A program made the position numbers and the translations under genes. Source: Reyranella sp. (GTDB taxonomy: Bacteria > Pseudomonadota > Alphaproteobacteria > Reyranellales > Reyranellaceae). Taken from it: 64,000 nt of DNA. The notes beneath the pieces were generated by a model. It was given only the letters and a program-made list of their open reading frames with translations. It was not told the DNA's origin and did not search any database. The DNA lies in contig NZ_JAFKJN010000011.1 of assembly GCF_017305915.1 (NCBI RefSeq), positions 62,001 to 126,000 on the forward strand, written 5' to 3'. Positions 33,243 through 41,850 of the stretch are shown here, one piece after another (positions within the stretch are counted from its first letter, which is position 1; each line of letters starts with the position of its first letter).

Positions 33243-34424
33243 ATGGACACTCACGCCGCTGAAAATCCCTACGCGCCGACACATCCCGAGATCCGTGACG
33301 CCGTGCGCGCGCTGTGCCTCAAGTTCGACGGCGCCTACTGGCGCAAGCTCGACCGCGAGCGCGGCTATCCGACGGAGTTCGTCAAGGCACTGACCGAAGC
33401 CGGCTGGCTGTCGATCCTGATCCCCGAGGAGTATGGCGGCGCTGGTCTCGGCATCGCGGCCGCGTCGGCGGTGTTGGAGGAGATCCACAAGGCCGGCTGC
33501 AACGCCGCCGCCTGCCACGCGCAGATGTACATCATGGGCACCGTGCTGCGGCACGGGAGCAAGGAGCAGAAGGAACGCTACCTGCCCAAGATCGCGTCGG
33601 GCGAATTGCGCCTGCAGGCGTTCGGCGTCACCGAGCCGACCAGCGGCACCGATACGCTGAGCCTGCGCACCACCGCCGTGAAGAAGAACAACAGCACCTA
33701 CGTGGTGAACGGCCAGAAGGTGTGGACCAGTCGCGCCGAGCATTCCGACCTGATGCTGCTGCTCGCTCGCACCACGCCGCGCGAGCAGGCGCAGAAGCGC
33801 ACCGAGGGCCTGTCGGTGTTCCTGGTCGACATGCGGGCGGCGCTCGGCAAGGGCCTGACGATCCGGCCGATCCGCACCATGATGAATCACAACAGCACCG
33901 AAGTGTTCTTCGACGACATGGAGGTGCCGGCGGAGAATCTGATCGGCACGGAAGGGCAGGGCTTCCGCTACATCCTCTCGGGCATGAATGCCGAGCGCGT
34001 GCTGATCGCCTCGGAGTGCATCGGCGACGGCCGCTGGTTCATCGACAAGGCGGTGAACTATGCCAAGGAGCGCAAGCTGTTCGGCCGGCCGATCGGCCAG
34101 AACCAGGGCGTGCAGTATCCGATCGCGCGCGCCTACACCCAGATCGAGGCGGCCGACCTGATGGTGCGCAAGGCGGCGGCGATGTTCGAGGCCGGCATCA
34201 ATGCCGGCGCCGAGGCCAACATGGCCAAGATGCTGGCGTCGGAGGCGGCGTGGGCCGCGGCCGAGATGTGCGTGCAGACCCACGGCGGCTTCGGGTTCGC
34301 CGAGGAGTACGACGTCGAGCGCAAGTTCCGCGAGGCGCGGCTCTACACGGTGGCGCCGATCTCGACCAACATGATCCTGAACTTCGTCGCCGAGCACGTG
34401 CTCGGCCTGCCGAGGTCGTACTAG
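33243..34424 (+). CDS. Acyl-CoA dehydrogenase family protein
   Basis: 393-residue FAD-dependent acyl-CoA dehydrogenase. The FAD/substrate motifs FGVTEPTSGTDTLSL, VVNGQKVWTSRAEHSD, ERKLFGRPIGQNQ and QTHGGFGFAEEYDVER are intact. At the position of the MCAD-type catalytic Glu, the sequence REARLYTVAPISTNM has Pro. A Glu in NAERVLIASECIG is at the place used by isovaleryl-CoA and long-chain enzymes, so that is the likely base. It follows the palindromic repeats and its end overlaps the convergent ExoD gene by four bases. Substrate not determined. Confidence 0.9.
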   Translation: MDTHAAENPYAPTHPEIRDAVRALCLKFDGAYWRKLDRERGYPTEFVKALTEAGWLSILIPEEYGGAGLGIAAASAVLEEIHKAGCNAAACHAQMYIMGTVLRHGSKEQKERYLPKIASGELRLQAFGVTEPTSGTDTLSLRTTAVKKNNSTYVVNGQKVWTSRAEHSDLMLLLARTTPREQAQKRTEGLSVFLVDMRAALGKGLTIRPIRTMMNHNSTEVFFDDMEVPAENLIGTEGQGFRYILSGMNAERVLIASECIGDGRWFIDKAVNYAKERKLFGRPIGQNQGVQYPIARAYTQIEAADLMVRKAAAMFEAGINAGAEANMAKMLASEAAWAAAEMCVQTHGGFGFAEEYDVERKFREARLYTVAPISTNMILNFVAEHVLGLPRSY

Positions 34425-35032
34425 AAGACCGACTTCAGCAGGCTGATCACCACCATCGGGCCGACGATCAGCAGGAACGCGGTCCAGGCTAGGGTCACCA
34501 GCGTCAGCAGCCAGCCGAGCATGGCCATCAGGCCGTCATCCTCGAGCAGGGCGAGGCAGAAGAACAGGGTCCCCCAGGCGGCGAACAGATTGTCGAACGG
34601 GATCGGCAGCGCCAGGATCACGACGATCGCCGCGCAGCCGACGTGGATCGCCCGGCGCGGGACGCCCGCCACCCACCACGAATACCGCGGATGGATCGCC
34701 GCCTCGATGCGTTCCAGGCGCGGCCGCATTCGGGCGAGAAAGTCCTGCAGCCGGCCACGCTTCAGGGCGTAGCGGCCGATCGACCGCGGCAACCAGGGCG
34801 TCCGGCGGCCGAGGAACGCCTGCGCGATGACCAGTACCATCGGAATGCCGGTCACCGTCGACAGCAGAGGAATGCCGGTCGGCACACAGTTGGGCAGCAC
34901 CAGCGCCGCCACGATGAACGGATAGGAGCGCGTCTCCAGCCCTTCGAGGAACGCCGCGATGGTGAGCTGGGACTCGCGCGCGCCCGCGAACAGCCGCTCG
35001 AGCGTCGGCAGCAGCGAGCGGCCGCCCGTCAT
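34421..35032 (-). CDS. ExoD-family exopolysaccharide synthesis protein
   Basis: 203-residue integral membrane protein of the ExoD family (named from Sinorhizobium exoD). N-terminal LTIAAFLEGLETRSYPFIVA, then VLPNCVPTGIPLLSTVTGIPMV with conserved Pro residues, and a C-terminal double hydrophobic segment (LGWLLTLVTLAWTAFLLIVG). The molecular role is not established; S. meliloti mutants affect exopolysaccharide and alkali tolerance. Its ATG overlaps the stop of the CitE-like gene by four bases, so the two are co-transcribed. Confidence 0.85.
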   Translation of the reverse strand: MTGGRSLLPTLERLFAGARESQLTIAAFLEGLETRSYPFIVAALVLPNCVPTGIPLLSTVTGIPMVLVIAQAFLGRRTPWLPRSIGRYALKRGRLQDFLARMRPRLERIEAAIHPRYSWWVAGVPRRAIHVGCAAIVVILALPIPFDNLFAAWGTLFFCLALLEDDGLMAMLGWLLTLVTLAWTAFLLIVGPMVVISLLKSVF

Positions 35033-35886
35033 CCAGCGCGTGCCGTCAGGCGGCGCGCCAGCACGAGGTGCGGCTTGTCCAGCATCTTGCCGTCGAGCGT
35101 CAGCACGCCCGAGCCGGGATTGCTTTCGAACGCGGCGATCACGCGCTTGGCCCAGTCGACTTCCTGCGCCGACGGCGTGAAGACTTCGTGAATGACCGCG
35201 ACCTGGTCGGGATGGATGGCGATCTTGCCGCCATAGCCCATGCGCCGCGCCTCCTGCGCCTCGGCGCGCAGCCCATCGGCGTTCCTGATGTCGGGATAGA
35301 CCGTGTCGTAGGCGGTGACGCCCGCCGCCACCGAGGCCATCAGGTTGACCGTGCGGGCGAACCGGAAGGTGTCGTCATAGACGCCCGGCGCCGGCCCCTT
35401 GGCCAGCGCGCCGAGATCGGCCATCAGGTCCTCGCCGCCCCACGAATGGCCCATCAGGCGCGCGTGCTTGGCCGGCGCCGCGGTGAGCGCCAGGATCGCC
35501 GCTGCGCTCTCGGTCGCGATGGTGAGGATCTTCGTCGCGCCGGCAGCGATGCCTTCGCGCGCTTCGAGCGCGTCGAGATAGGTCGCCAGCAGATCGAGAT
35601 CGCGTTGGCCGACGCACTTCGGGAACACGATACCGTCCGGTTTGCCCTGCATCACCACCGCGAGGTCGCCCAGCGTCAGGCCGGTGTCGAGCGCGTTCAC
35701 GCGAACGTACAGCTTCGGCCCGGCTTTGGCGGCGCACAGGTAATCGAGCGCCATCTGACGCGCGATGGGCTTGCGGTCGGTCGCGACCGAGTCCTCGAGA
35801 TCGAGGATCAGGCCATCGGGGCCGCTCAGCGGGCCCTTGGCGAGCTTGCGCTCCGAATCGGCGGGAACGAACAGGAAGGAACGCAT
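35029..35886 (-). CDS. HpcH/HpaI (CitE-like) aldolase/citrate lyase family protein
   Basis: 285-residue TIM-barrel enzyme of the CitE/malyl-CoA lyase group. Substrate/metal motifs are RSFLFVPADSERK, LILDLEDSV (Asp/Glu metal ligands), LYVRVNALDTG and GYGGKIAIHPDQV. Such stand-alone CitE-like enzymes cleave or hydrolyse CoA thioesters of 3-hydroxy acids (malyl-CoA, citramalyl-CoA) and no CitD/CitF subunits are nearby. It is the first gene of the ExoD operon. The specific CoA thioester is unknown. Confidence 0.9.
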   Translation of the reverse strand: MRSFLFVPADSERKLAKGPLSGPDGLILDLEDSVATDRKPIARQMALDYLCAAKAGPKLYVRVNALDTGLTLGDLAVVMQGKPDGIVFPKCVGQRDLDLLATYLDALEAREGIAAGATKILTIATESAAAILALTAAPAKHARLMGHSWGGEDLMADLGALAKGPAPGVYDDTFRFARTVNLMASVAAGVTAYDTVYPDIRNADGLRAEAQEARRMGYGGKIAIHPDQVAVIHEVFTPSAQEVDWAKRVIAAFESNPGSGVLTLDGKMLDKPHLVLARRLTARAG

Positions 35887-35961
35887 GGCTCGAGAGGTCC
35901 GCTTGTTGACGACGCCTTACGATAGCCGGGCCGGCCAACTTACGTCCCAGGTAATCGACCG

Positions 35962-35977
35962 AGTCGGCCGGCCGACT
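35962..35977. promoter_or_regulatory. 16-bp perfect palindrome, possible operator
   Basis: AGTCGGCCGGCCGACT is its own reverse complement and lies in the divergent gap between the CitE-like gene and the NTF2-like gene, 14 bases before an in-frame upstream ATG (35991). In GC-rich DNA short palindromes are common, so a regulatory role is only a possibility. Confidence 0.3.
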
Positions 35978-36092
35978 TAGCTTCCGCTGCATGGAAAGAC
36001 GAGATCTGCTTCGTGCCGTCGTCGCCATCGGCATCGCGGTGCCGGCTCTGTCCGAAACGCGGGCCGAACCCCAGCCTCACAGGAGAACAGCG

Positions 36093-36464
36093 ATGAGCAA
36101 CGTCAACGAGATCGTCGTGCGCTACCTTGCGGCGTGGAACGAGCGCGAGCCCGAGAAGCGGCGCGAGCTGGTGGCCAAGACCTGGACCGACGATGGCACC
36201 TATGTCGATGCCGCGCGCGATGGCAAGGGTCACGACGCCCTCGACGCCATGATCGCGACGGCGCAGGGGCATTTCCCCGGCTACCGGCTCAATCTGGCGA
36301 GCGGCATCGAAGCGCATCACGACTGCCTGCGCTTCAGTTGGGCCGCCGGCGGCACCGCGGAGGCGCCGCTGTTCATCAAGGGCACCGACTTCGTGATCCT
36401 CGGTGGCGACGGCCGCATGAAGTCGGTGGTCGGCTTCACCGACGCCGCTCCCGCACGCGTCTGA
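36093..36464 (+). CDS. NTF2-like (SnoaL-type) protein
   Basis: About 123 residues with the NTF2/SnoaL fold: NEIVVRYLAAWNEREPEKRR, WTDDGTYVDAARDGKGHDALDAM, and the closing strands FIKGTDFVILGGDGRMKSVVGF. AGGAG lies eight bases before the ATG at 36093. An in-frame ATG at 35991 would add 34 residues resembling a Tat/Sec-like leader (MERRDLLRAVVAIGIAVPAL), so the product may be exported; the ribosome site favours the shorter form. It is followed by an exported alpha/beta hydrolase 13 bases away. Function unknown. Confidence 0.8.
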   Translation: MSNVNEIVVRYLAAWNEREPEKRRELVAKTWTDDGTYVDAARDGKGHDALDAMIATAQGHFPGYRLNLASGIEAHHDCLRFSWAAGGTAEAPLFIKGTDFVILGGDGRMKSVVGFTDAAPARV

Positions 36465-36477
36465 GGAGAGGCCGGCC

Positions 36478-37356
36478 ATGGACAGGAGGAGTGCGCTCGC
36501 CGCCGCCGCCACCACCGCGCTGGTCGGGGTGGCGGCGGCAAAGGCCGAGAGCAAGGGCACGGCGAGCGGCGGCCGGCCGTCGTTCGTCGAGACCGACGAC
36601 GGCGCCAGCCTGTTCCACCTCGACTGGGGCACCGGCAAGCCGGTGGTCTTCTGCCACCCCTGGGCCCTCACGGCCGACATCTGGGAGTACCAGCTCACGG
36701 AGCTGGTCGACCACGGCCTGCGCTGCGTCGCCTATGATCGGCGCGGCCACGGGCGGTCGAGCGATCCCGGTCGCGGCTACGACTACGACCGGCTGGCCGA
36801 CGACCTGGCCGCGGTCATCGAGCGGCTCGATCTGCGCGACGTCACGCTGGCCGGCTACTCGATGGGCAACGGTGAGGCGGTCCGCTATCTGTCGCGGCAC
36901 GGCAGCAGCCGGATCGCGCGGCTGGTGATGGTGAGCACGGTCCCGCCGCAATCCGGCGGCAACTTCGACGCCTTCATTGCCGCCCTGAAGCAGGATCGCC
37001 CGACGTTCTTCACCAAGGGCGTCACGGCCTTCACCGGCGGCCATCCGGCGGTTTCGCCGGCGATGACCGAGTGGGTGATCGCGCAGTTCATGCGGTCCTC
37101 TCCGAAGGCCGTCATCGACTGCATGCGCGCCATCTCGCGCGGCAACTTCGAGGCCGAGCTGCGCGCCGTCAAAGTGCCGACGCTGGTCGTCCATGGCGAC
37201 AAGGATCAGGTCAATCCGCTGGAGAGGACCGGAAAGAAGGTCGCCGAGCTCATCCCGAACGCGACGCTCAAGGTCTACGAAGAGGGCCCGCACGGCCTCG
37301 CCGTCACGCACCGCGACCGCCTGGCGCGTGACATTTTGGCGTTCGCCCGAGCCTGA
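36478..37356 (+). CDS. Alpha/beta-hydrolase with Tat-like leader
   Basis: 292-residue alpha/beta hydrolase of the non-heme haloperoxidase-like group. N-terminal MDRRSALAAAATTALVGVAA resembles a Tat leader. Nucleophile Ser128 lies in AGYSMGNGE, the acid in VVHGDKDQVNP and the base His in EEGPHGLAVTH. The oxyanion region HPWALTADIWEYQ replaces HGWP. It is downstream of the NTF2-like gene, probably in the same operon. Natural substrate unknown. Confidence 0.88.
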   Translation: MDRRSALAAAATTALVGVAAAKAESKGTASGGRPSFVETDDGASLFHLDWGTGKPVVFCHPWALTADIWEYQLTELVDHGLRCVAYDRRGHGRSSDPGRGYDYDRLADDLAAVIERLDLRDVTLAGYSMGNGEAVRYLSRHGSSRIARLVMVSTVPPQSGGNFDAFIAALKQDRPTFFTKGVTAFTGGHPAVSPAMTEWVIAQFMRSSPKAVIDCMRAISRGNFEAELRAVKVPTLVVHGDKDQVNPLERTGKKVAELIPNATLKVYEEGPHGLAVTHRDRLARDILAFARA

Positions 37357-37363
37357 TTCATTT

Positions 37364-37391
37364 GGACCGCGGACCTCCAGGTCCGCGGTCC
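37364..37391. repeat. Perfect palindrome between convergent genes
   Basis: Arms GGACCGCGGACCT (37364-37376) and AGGTCCGCGGTCC (37379-37391) flank a 2-base centre. It lies between two converging stop codons, a normal place for a bidirectional terminator, but neither side has a real T-run. It may be a terminator hairpin or an extragenic palindromic repeat. Confidence 0.55.
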
Positions 37392-37399
37392 GAAAGACG

Positions 37400-37855
37400 T
37401 CAAACCTTCGGCCGCTTGCGCATCAGCGCCTGGCGCTTGCATTCGGCGACGATCTCGCCGCGCTGGTTGGTGGCGGTGTGATTGAACTCGACGATGCCCG
37501 CGTCGGGCCGCGACTTGCTTTCGCGCACGCTCAGTACGGTGGTGCGTACCCTCAGTGTGTCGCCATGGAACACCGGCTTGGGAAACCTGACGTCGGTCAT
37601 GCCGAGATTGGCGATGGTCGTGCCGATCGTGGTGTCGTTCACGGTGATGCCGATCATCAGCCCCAGCGTGAACAGGCTGTTGACGATGCGCTGGCCGAAC
37701 TCGGTCTTCTTGGCGAATTCCTCGTCGAGATGCAGCGGCTGCACGTTCATGGTCAGCGAGCTATAGAGCACGTTGTCCATCTCGGTCACGGTGCGCGTCC
37801 AGGCATGGTCGAAGCTGCGTCCGACCGTGAATTCCTCGTAATAAAGGCCCGCCAT
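37400..37855 (-). CDS. MaoC-family dehydratase
   Basis: 151-residue hot-dog-fold (R)-specific hydratase/dehydratase-like protein: [41 protein letters not shown] with the conserved Asp/His pair, and [15 protein letters not shown]. It may hydrate enoyl-CoA or act on a mesaconyl-like CoA. The GAGGAGGAAG upstream of the ATG at 37855 supports this start over the longer frame at 37912. It is divergent from the quinone oxidoreductase across about 95 bases. Confidence 0.9.
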   Translation of the reverse strand: MAGLYYEEFTVGRSFDHAWTRTVTEMDNVLYSSLTMNVQPLHLDEEFAKKTEFGQRIVNSLFTLGLMIGITVNDTTIGTTIANLGMTDVRFPKPVFHGDTLRVRTTVLSVRESKSRPDAGIVEFNHTATNQRGEIVAECKRQALMRKRPKV

Positions 37856-37950
37856 CTTCCTCCTCGCGAAAGCCAGCCGTTCTAGCACGGATGGACGCTT
37901 TTCCATGGTCATCGTATCAAGGAGGCCACGGATCGAAACGGGAGCGAACG

Positions 37951-38928
37951 ATGCGCGCCATGATGAGCGAAACGCCGGGCGGGCCGGAAAGCCTCAAGCT
38001 GATGGAGATGCCGTCCCAGCCGCTGGGCAAGGGCCAGGTGCGGATCGCTGTGAGAGCTGCGGGCGTCAACTTCCCCGACACGCTGATCATCGCCGACAAG
38101 TACCAGTTCAAGCCGCCGCGTCCCTTCGCGCCCGGCCATGAGGTCGCCGGCGACATCACCGAGATCGGCGCGGGGGTCGGCGAGTACAAGGTCGGCCAGC
38201 GCGCGATCGGCATGATCGGCCATGGCGGCTACGCCAGCGAGGTCGTGGCCGATCAGGGCCAGCTCCTGCCGATGCCGGACAACATGAGCTACGAGGATGG
38301 TGCTGCCTTCACAATGACCTACGGCACGTCCTATTACGCGCTGAAGCAGCGGAGCTCCTACAAGCCGGGCGAGACCCTGCTGGTGACCGGCGCCTCGGGC
38401 GGCGTCGGCCTGACTGCGGTCGAGCTCGGCGCGCTGATGGGCCTGAAGGTGATTGCCGCCGTCGGCTCCGACGAGAAGATGGAAGTCTGCCGCAAGTACG
38501 GCGCCACCATGTTCGTGAACTACTCGAAGGAGAAGATGCGCGACAAGGTGAAGGAGCTGACCGGCGGCAACGGCGCGGACATCATCTACGACGCCGTCGG
38601 CGGCGACGCCTTCGACGAATCGGTCCGCTGCATCGCCTGGTACGGCCGCCTGCTGGTGGTGGGCTTTGCCGCCGGCCGCATCCCGTCGCTGCCGGCCAAC
38701 CTCGCGCTGCTCAAGAGCTGCGACGTGCGCGGCGTGTTCTACGGCGCCTGGCGCGGGCGCGAGCCGGTCGAGGCGCGCAAGAACTTCGACGAGATGCTGG
38801 CCTGGTATGCGCAAGGGCGGCTGAAGCCGCACATTTCCATGCGCTTCCCGCTGGAGAAGGGGCCGGACGCGATGAACGCGCTGCTCTCGCGCAAGGCGAC
38901 GGGCAAGGTCGTCCTCACCATCGCCTGA
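37951..38928 (+). CDS. Zinc-free NADPH:quinone oxidoreductase-like (MDR family)
   Basis: 325-residue medium-chain dehydrogenase/reductase. It lacks structural zinc Cys ligands, as in QOR. The N-terminal domain has [17 protein letters not shown] and [12 protein letters not shown], and the cofactor-binding motif is [21 protein letters not shown] precedes the ATG at 37951. It begins a run with the Bug receptor and an SDR. Possible substrates are quinones or enoyl-type compounds, including acryloyl- or crotonyl-like CoA; not determined. Confidence 0.9.
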   Translation: MRAMMSETPGGPESLKLMEMPSQPLGKGQVRIAVRAAGVNFPDTLIIADKYQFKPPRPFAPGHEVAGDITEIGAGVGEYKVGQRAIGMIGHGGYASEVVADQGQLLPMPDNMSYEDGAAFTMTYGTSYYALKQRSSYKPGETLLVTGASGGVGLTAVELGALMGLKVIAAVGSDEKMEVCRKYGATMFVNYSKEKMRDKVKELTGGNGADIIYDAVGGDAFDESVRCIAWYGRLLVVGFAAGRIPSLPANLALLKSCDVRGVFYGAWRGREPVEARKNFDEMLAWYAQGRLKPHISMRFPLEKGPDAMNALLSRKATGKVVLTIA

Positions 38929-38929
38929 C

Positions 38930-39916
38930 ATGAGGCCGATTGCGTCGAGGATCTCCCGGCGATGCCTGACTGCCGGGCTCGGCGCCGCGCTGCTGCCCGC
39001 GGCAGCGCGGGCCGACGATTTCCCGACGCATCCGCTGACGCTGGTCGTGCCGTTCGCGGCCGGCGGCTCGATCGACGTGCTGGCGCGTCTGATCGGCGAC
39101 CAGGCCGGGCGGGCGCTCGGTCAGAACGTGGTGATCGACAATCGCGGCGGCGCGGCCGGCCTGATCGGCGCCGCCTCGGTCGCCCGCGCCGAGCCCGACG
39201 GCTACACCCTGCTGATGGCCTCGGCGGCGCAGGTCACCATCCCGCCCTGGATCAACCGGTCGCTCAGCTTCGATCCGCCGCGCGATCTTGCGCCGGTCGC
39301 GCATCTTGTCGACACGCCGATGGCGCTGGTCGTCTCGGTGAGATCGGAGGTGAAGAGCGTCGACGATTTCGTCCGCGACGCCCGCGGTCATCGCGGCGGG
39401 CTGAACTATGCCTCGACCGGCGTCGGTACGATCTCGCACCTGGTGATGGAATCGCTGAAGCTCGCGGCTGATATCGATATCGTGCACGTGCCGTATCGCG
39501 GTGCTGCGCCGGCGCTCAACGATTTGTGGGCGGGCAGGGTGCAGGGCATGTTCACCAGCACTGCGTCCGCTGCTCCCATGATCGGCTCGGGCAAGCTGCG
39601 GCCGCTCGCGGTAACCACGCCGGCGCGCTCGGCCCTGCTGCCCAATGTGCCGACCATGGCCGAGGCTGGCTGGCCGACCGCCGAGGTCGCCGTATGGGCC
39701 GGCGTCATGGCGCCCGCCGGCATGGCGCGCACGACGGTGCGGACGCTCGAACGCGCCTTCATCGAGGCGGCGCTCTCGCCGGAAGTGCGCGAGCGGCTGG
39801 TCAAGCTCGGCGCCGATCCCGTCGGCCGTGGCGCCAAGGCGTTCTCGGCCGTTCTGGAGAAAGATCTTGCCCTGTGGCAGCGCGTGGCGCTGGCCTCGGG
39901 CGTCAAAGTCGAATGA
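38930..39916 (+). CDS. Bug-family tripartite tricarboxylate transporter substrate-binding protein
   Basis: 328-residue periplasmic solute-binding protein. N-terminal leader MRPIASRISRRCLTAG precedes a hydrophobic stretch and a cleavage site near AARA-DDFP; an RR pair is present but a complete Tat motif is not clear. The mature part has the Bug family features VVPFAAGGSIDVLARLI and GVGTISHLVMESLK, with HVPYRGAAPALNDL. Bug proteins bind carboxylates such as citrate or aromatic acids; the membrane subunits (TctA/TctB) are not in this window, as is common for orphan Bug proteins. Confidence 0.92.
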   Translation: MRPIASRISRRCLTAGLGAALLPAAARADDFPTHPLTLVVPFAAGGSIDVLARLIGDQAGRALGQNVVIDNRGGAAGLIGAASVARAEPDGYTLLMASAAQVTIPPWINRSLSFDPPRDLAPVAHLVDTPMALVVSVRSEVKSVDDFVRDARGHRGGLNYASTGVGTISHLVMESLKLAADIDIVHVPYRGAAPALNDLWAGRVQGMFTSTASAAPMIGSGKLRPLAVTTPARSALLPNVPTMAEAGWPTAEVAVWAGVMAPAGMARTTVRTLERAFIEAALSPEVRERLVKLGADPVGRGAKAFSAVLEKDLALWQRVALASGVKVE

Positions 39917-39927
39917 AGGAGGAAGCG

Positions 39928-40683
39928 ATGGGCAGGCTCAACGGCAAGATCGCCATCGTCACCGGCGCCGCCTCGGGCATCGGCCAGGCCTCGGCCAAGC
40001 TGTTCGCCGACGAGGGCGCGCAGGTGCTGGCGGTCGATCGGCCGGAATCGGCACTCTCCACGGCGCATGCCGGCACCAACGCGATCGCGACCTGCGCCGT
40101 CGACATCACCGGCGACGATGCGCCGAAGAGGATCGTCCGCACGGCGCTGGAGAAATTCGGCGCGCTCGACATCCTGTTCAACAATGCCGGCGTCAGCGGC
40201 CGCGCCTTCGTCGAGGAGATGACCGACGAGCAGTGGGACCGGGTCAACGGCGTCAATGTGCGCGCCATGTTCCGGCTGTGCCGCGAGGCGATTCCGGCGC
40301 TCAAGGCGCGAGCGAGGGAGAAGGGCAGGGCACGGATCGTCAACACCGCCTCGGTGATGGCGTTCGACACCGACTATGGGCTGGCGGCCTACTGCGCCTC
40401 CAAGGCGGGCGTCGGCGGGCTGACCCGGACGCTGGCGCTCGAGCTCGGCAAGTTCAACATCACCGCCAATTATGTCTGCCCGGGCGCGATCTATACCGGC
40501 ATGACGCGGACCAACTTCGACAATCCGGAAATTCGCGCGGTATGGGAGAAGAAAGCGGCCTTGCGCCGGCTGGGCCAGCCCATCGATATTGCCCGCGGCG
40601 CGCTGCTGCTCGCGTCCGACGAGGCCGACTTCATCACCGGTCACGAGCTGGTGGTGGATGGCGGCCTGACCCTGCGTACCTAG
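39928..40683 (+). CDS. Short-chain dehydrogenase/reductase
   Basis: 251-residue classical [14 protein letters not shown] nucleotide motif, NNAG (LFNNAGVSG), Ser in NTASVM, and YxxxK in AAYCASKAG. AAGGAGGAAG precedes the ATG at 39928. It follows the Bug receptor by 11 bases and precedes a DUF2817 gene, forming a probable catabolic operon with the quinone reductase. Cofactor and substrate are unknown. Confidence 0.9.
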   Translation: MGRLNGKIAIVTGAASGIGQASAKLFADEGAQVLAVDRPESALSTAHAGTNAIATCAVDITGDDAPKRIVRTALEKFGALDILFNNAGVSGRAFVEEMTDEQWDRVNGVNVRAMFRLCREAIPALKARAREKGRARIVNTASVMAFDTDYGLAAYCASKAGVGGLTRTLALELGKFNITANYVCPGAIYTGMTRTNFDNPEIRAVWEKKAALRRLGQPIDIARGALLLASDEADFITGHELVVDGGLTLRT

Positions 40684-40692
40684 GATTGCCCT

Positions 40693-41787
40693 ATGTCCAA
40701 CATTCATTCCTTCGCCGCCGACTACAGCGAGGCGCGCGAGAAGTTCCTGTCGGCCGCCCGCATCGCCGGCGCGACGCACCATCGCTACGACAATCCGACC
40801 AAGGGCCCGCGCGGCGAGGCCCTGTCGACCGACGTGGCGCGGCTCGGACCGGAGGATGCCTCCAAGATCGTCATGACGATCTCCAGCACCCACGGCGTCG
40901 AGGGCTATTGCGGCTCGGGCTTCCAGGTCGACTGGCTGACCAGCGTCGGCGCGGCCGGCCTGCCCAAGGACACCGCCGCGGTCATGGTGCATGCGATCAA
41001 CCCCTACGGCTTTGCCTGGACACGGCGGGTGACGGAGGAGGGCAACGACCTCAACCGCAACTATGTCGACCATTCCAAGCCCTATCCGGTGAACGAGGGC
41101 TATCTCGACATCGCCGACCATCTCATCCCGAAGGATCTCGGCGAGGCCACGATCAAGGCCTGCGAGGCCAAGCTCGCCGAGTACCGCAAGAAGGTGGGCG
41201 ACATCGCCTATTTCCGCGCCGTGTCGGGCGGCCAGTACAGCCATGCCGACAGCATGTTCTTCGGCGGCGGCGGCGCAAGTTGGTCGAACCGCACCCTGCA
41301 TGCGATCGCCGACAAGTTCCTCAAGGGCCGCAGCGACGTCGCGGTGATCGACTTCCATACCGGCCTCGGGCCGTACGGCTACGGCGAGCCGATCACCCAC
41401 TATGACATCGACACGCCGGCCTCGCGCCGGGTGCGTGCTTTCTGGGGCGAATCGGTGACCGAATCCAAGCGCGGCCAGACCGCGTCGCAGGCGCGCGACG
41501 GGCTCGGACACTACGGCCTGCTGCGCGTCCTGCCGGAGCCCGAGACCCGGCTCACCATGTGCACGCTGGAATACGGCACTTTCGACCGCGAGAGCGGGCA
41601 GCGGGCGTTCCGCGCCGACCATTGGCTGCACAAATACGGCGATCCGCTGGGCAAGGAGGCCGGGCCGATCCGGGCCGCGATGCGGCGCCAGTTCTACCCG
41701 GACACCGACGACTGGAAGGAAGCCGTGCTGTTCCGCGGCCATCAGGTCGTGCGCCAGGCGATCGCCGGGGTTCAGAGAACCCTGTAA
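40693..41787 (+). CDS. DUF2817 family, M14-like metallo-hydrolase
   Basis: 364-residue member of DUF2817, a family related to M14 zinc carboxypeptidases. Zinc-site candidates are STHGVEGYCG (HxxE) and DFHTGLGPYG (His), with GNDLNRNYVDH (substrate Arg/Asn) and Glu in CTLEYGTFD as possible catalytic residues. No signal peptide, so probably cytoplasmic or exported by another route. The substrate could be a peptide or amide. It is 9 bases after the SDR gene. Confidence 0.85.
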   Translation: MSNIHSFAADYSEAREKFLSAARIAGATHHRYDNPTKGPRGEALSTDVARLGPEDASKIVMTISSTHGVEGYCGSGFQVDWLTSVGAAGLPKDTAAVMVHAINPYGFAWTRRVTEEGNDLNRNYVDHSKPYPVNEGYLDIADHLIPKDLGEATIKACEAKLAEYRKKVGDIAYFRAVSGGQYSHADSMFFGGGGASWSNRTLHAIADKFLKGRSDVAVIDFHTGLGPYGYGEPITHYDIDTPASRRVRAFWGESVTESKRGQTASQARDGLGHYGLLRVLPEPETRLTMCTLEYGTFDRESGQRAFRADHWLHKYGDPLGKEAGPIRAAMRRQFYPDTDDWKEAVLFRGHQVVRQAIAGVQRTL

Positions 41788-41850
41788 GGCACTGGGGACA
41801 ATCGACAAAAAGCCGTACGGCATGGGGACGTTCCTGCTACAAGGAGCCCC

